Source: AC-69 sp036519575 (GTDB lineage Bacteria > Actinomycetota > UBA4738 > HRBIN12). Taken from it: a stretch of 24,472 bases of DNA. The stretch's first letter is position 1. Each line of letters starts with the position of its first letter. The position numbers were made by a program, and so were the translations under genes. The DNA lies in NCBI GenBank assembly GCA_036519575.1, contig DATDKZ010000008.1, positions 1-24,472 of the forward strand. Direction: 5' to 3'. The notes under the pieces are model-generated. The model was not told the DNA's origin, searched no databases, and saw only the letters and a program-made list of their open reading frames with translations. Shown one piece after another: positions 23,697-24,472 of the stretch.

Positions 23697-24472
23697 ATGG
23701 CGGCTCGTAGCTTCGTCCACCTGCACACGCATACCGAGTACTCACTGCTCGACGGGGCATCGCGGATCGGCGCCCTGTTCGAGCGGGCTCGGGAGTTCCG
23801 GATGCCGGCCCTGGCGGTGACCGATCACGGGTCGATGTTCGGAGCACTCGAGTTCTACGAGGTTGGCCGAGCGGCCGGGGTCACCCCCATCGTGGGCGTC
23901 GAGGCCTACGTCGCGCCGGGATCGCGGTTCGACCGCACGCCCGGTGAGAGCGAGGAGAAGTACCGGCACCTCACGATCCTGGCCCGCGACGACGCCGGCT
24001 ATCGAAACCTCCTCCGGCTGGTCACCGACGCCCACCTCGAGGGGTTCTACCACCGGCCCCGGATCGACAAGGAACTGCTGGCGGAACGGTCCGCTGGCCT
24101 CATCGGTCTCTCGGGATGCCTGGCCTCGGAGGTGGCTCGGCTGCTCGTCGGTGGCCAGGACGCGAAGGCCGCGGGGGTGGCGGCGTCCTACCGGGACCTG
24201 TTCGGGGAGGGGAACTTCTTCCTCGAGGTCCAGGACCACGGGCTGGCGGAACAACGGACCGTGCTGGCCAAGCTGGTGGAGCTGTCCCGAACGACGGAGA
24301 TCCCGCTCGTTGCTACGAACGACCTCCACTACACGGTGCGGGAGGACGCGAAGCCCCACGACGTCCTGCTGTGCATCCAGCAGCAGAAGGTACAGACCGA
24401 CACGAACCGCCTGCGCTTCGACTCCGATCAGTTCTACATGAAGTCCGCCGAGGAGATGCGGGAGGTGTTCCG
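23697..24472 (+). CDS. dnaE: DNA polymerase III alpha subunit DnaE, 5' part
   Basis: This is the first 258 codons of the replicative polymerase alpha subunit; the gene runs off the window end. The visible part is the N-terminal PHP domain: FVHLHTHTEYSLLDG (H8, H10, H12), ALAVTDHGSMFGALEF (D43, H44), GVEAYVAPG, LIGLSGCLASEV, ATNDLHYT, and the start of the polymerase region with DVLLCIQQQKV. The PHP metal-binding residues that can be seen are intact, so a working PHP site is possible. The ATG at 23697 follows GAGGGGAG at 23688-23695 and precedes the domain by five residues. Actinobacteria may carry two alpha-type genes, dnaE1 and dnaE2; the location after lspA and the pseudouridine synthase points to the essential replicative copy. 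Confidence 0.95.
   Translation, partial: MAARSFVHLHTHTEYSLLDGASRIGALFERAREFRMPALAVTDHGSMFGALEFYEVGRAAGVTPIVGVEAYVAPGSRFDRTPGESEEKYRHLTILARDDAGYRNLLRLVTDAHLEGFYHRPRIDKELLAERSAGLIGLSGCLASEVARLLVGGQDAKAAGVAASYRDLFGEGNFFLEVQDHGLAEQRTVLAKLVELSRTTEIPLVATNDLHYTVREDAKPHDVLLCIQQQKVQTDTNRLRFDSDQFYMKSAEEMREVF

Noticed and set aside
23561..23728. Longer N-terminus for the RecB-like nuclease
   Set aside because: It would run through the promoter -10, the palindrome and the dnaE start, and the added residues have no nuclease features.
1..24472. tRNA or rRNA genes, CRISPR arrays, insertion sequences, attachment sites
   Set aside because: I looked for repeat-spacer patterns, transposase-like products, terminal inverted repeats and cloverleaf-like sequences and saw none. 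The window is occupied by core genes with consistent composition.

Overview
The window is a high-GC bacterial core locus: the division and cell wall (dcw) cluster followed by the block sepF-yggT-divIVA, ileS, a DksA/TraR-type gene, lspA, an RluD-type pseudouridine synthase, a RecB-like nuclease and the start of dnaE. I read it as Actinomycetota, probably a lineage outside the well-studied genera. The grounds are: the FtsZ GTP loop has the AGEGGGTGTGG form I associate with actinobacteria; MraY has the cysteine-bearing insert seen in actinobacterial MraY; SepF and DivIVA are present and no ftsA lies between ftsQ and ftsZ; and the gene order resembles the Streptomyces ftsZ-to-dnaE region (all from memory, no search run). 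MurE has the DNPR motif, which implies meso-diaminopimelate peptidoglycan.

Layout. Bases 1-13267 (+ strand) form an almost gapless operon: rsmH (3' part only), ftsL, ftsI, murE, murF, mraY, murD, ftsW, murG, murC, murB, ftsQ. Nine of its eleven junctions are 4-base ATGA or GTGA overlaps, one is a 14-base overlap and one is a 4-base gap. After a 211-base gap with candidate promoters comes ftsZ (13479-14630). A 268-base gap without a clear gene, where pgeF might be expected, leads to yggS-sepF-yggT-divIVA (14899-17080). ileS lies on the minus strand (17123-20299) behind an isoleucine-type T-box leader. Divergent from it are a dksA-like gene, lspA and the pseudouridine synthase (20643-22414). 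A minus-strand Fe-S RecB-like nuclease (22424-23560) converges on that group and diverges from dnaE (23697 to the window end, truncated).

How the genes work together. MurB, C, D, E and F build the UDP-MurNAc-pentapeptide. MraY and MurG make lipid I and lipid II. FtsW and FtsI polymerise and cross-link septal peptidoglycan. FtsL and FtsQ belong to the membrane divisome, FtsZ forms the ring, SepF tethers it to the membrane, and DivIVA marks poles or septa. LspA processes lipoproteins; IleS, RsmH and the pseudouridine synthase serve translation.

I found no mobile element, CRISPR array, tRNA, rRNA or defence island, and no convincing undescribed multi-gene system. The most interesting signals are regulatory: a 10-base-phased TCAAC array before yggS; a perfect palindrome on the nuclease promoter with a DnaA-box sequence beside dnaE; the ileS T-box; and a zinc-finger variant in the DksA-like protein.
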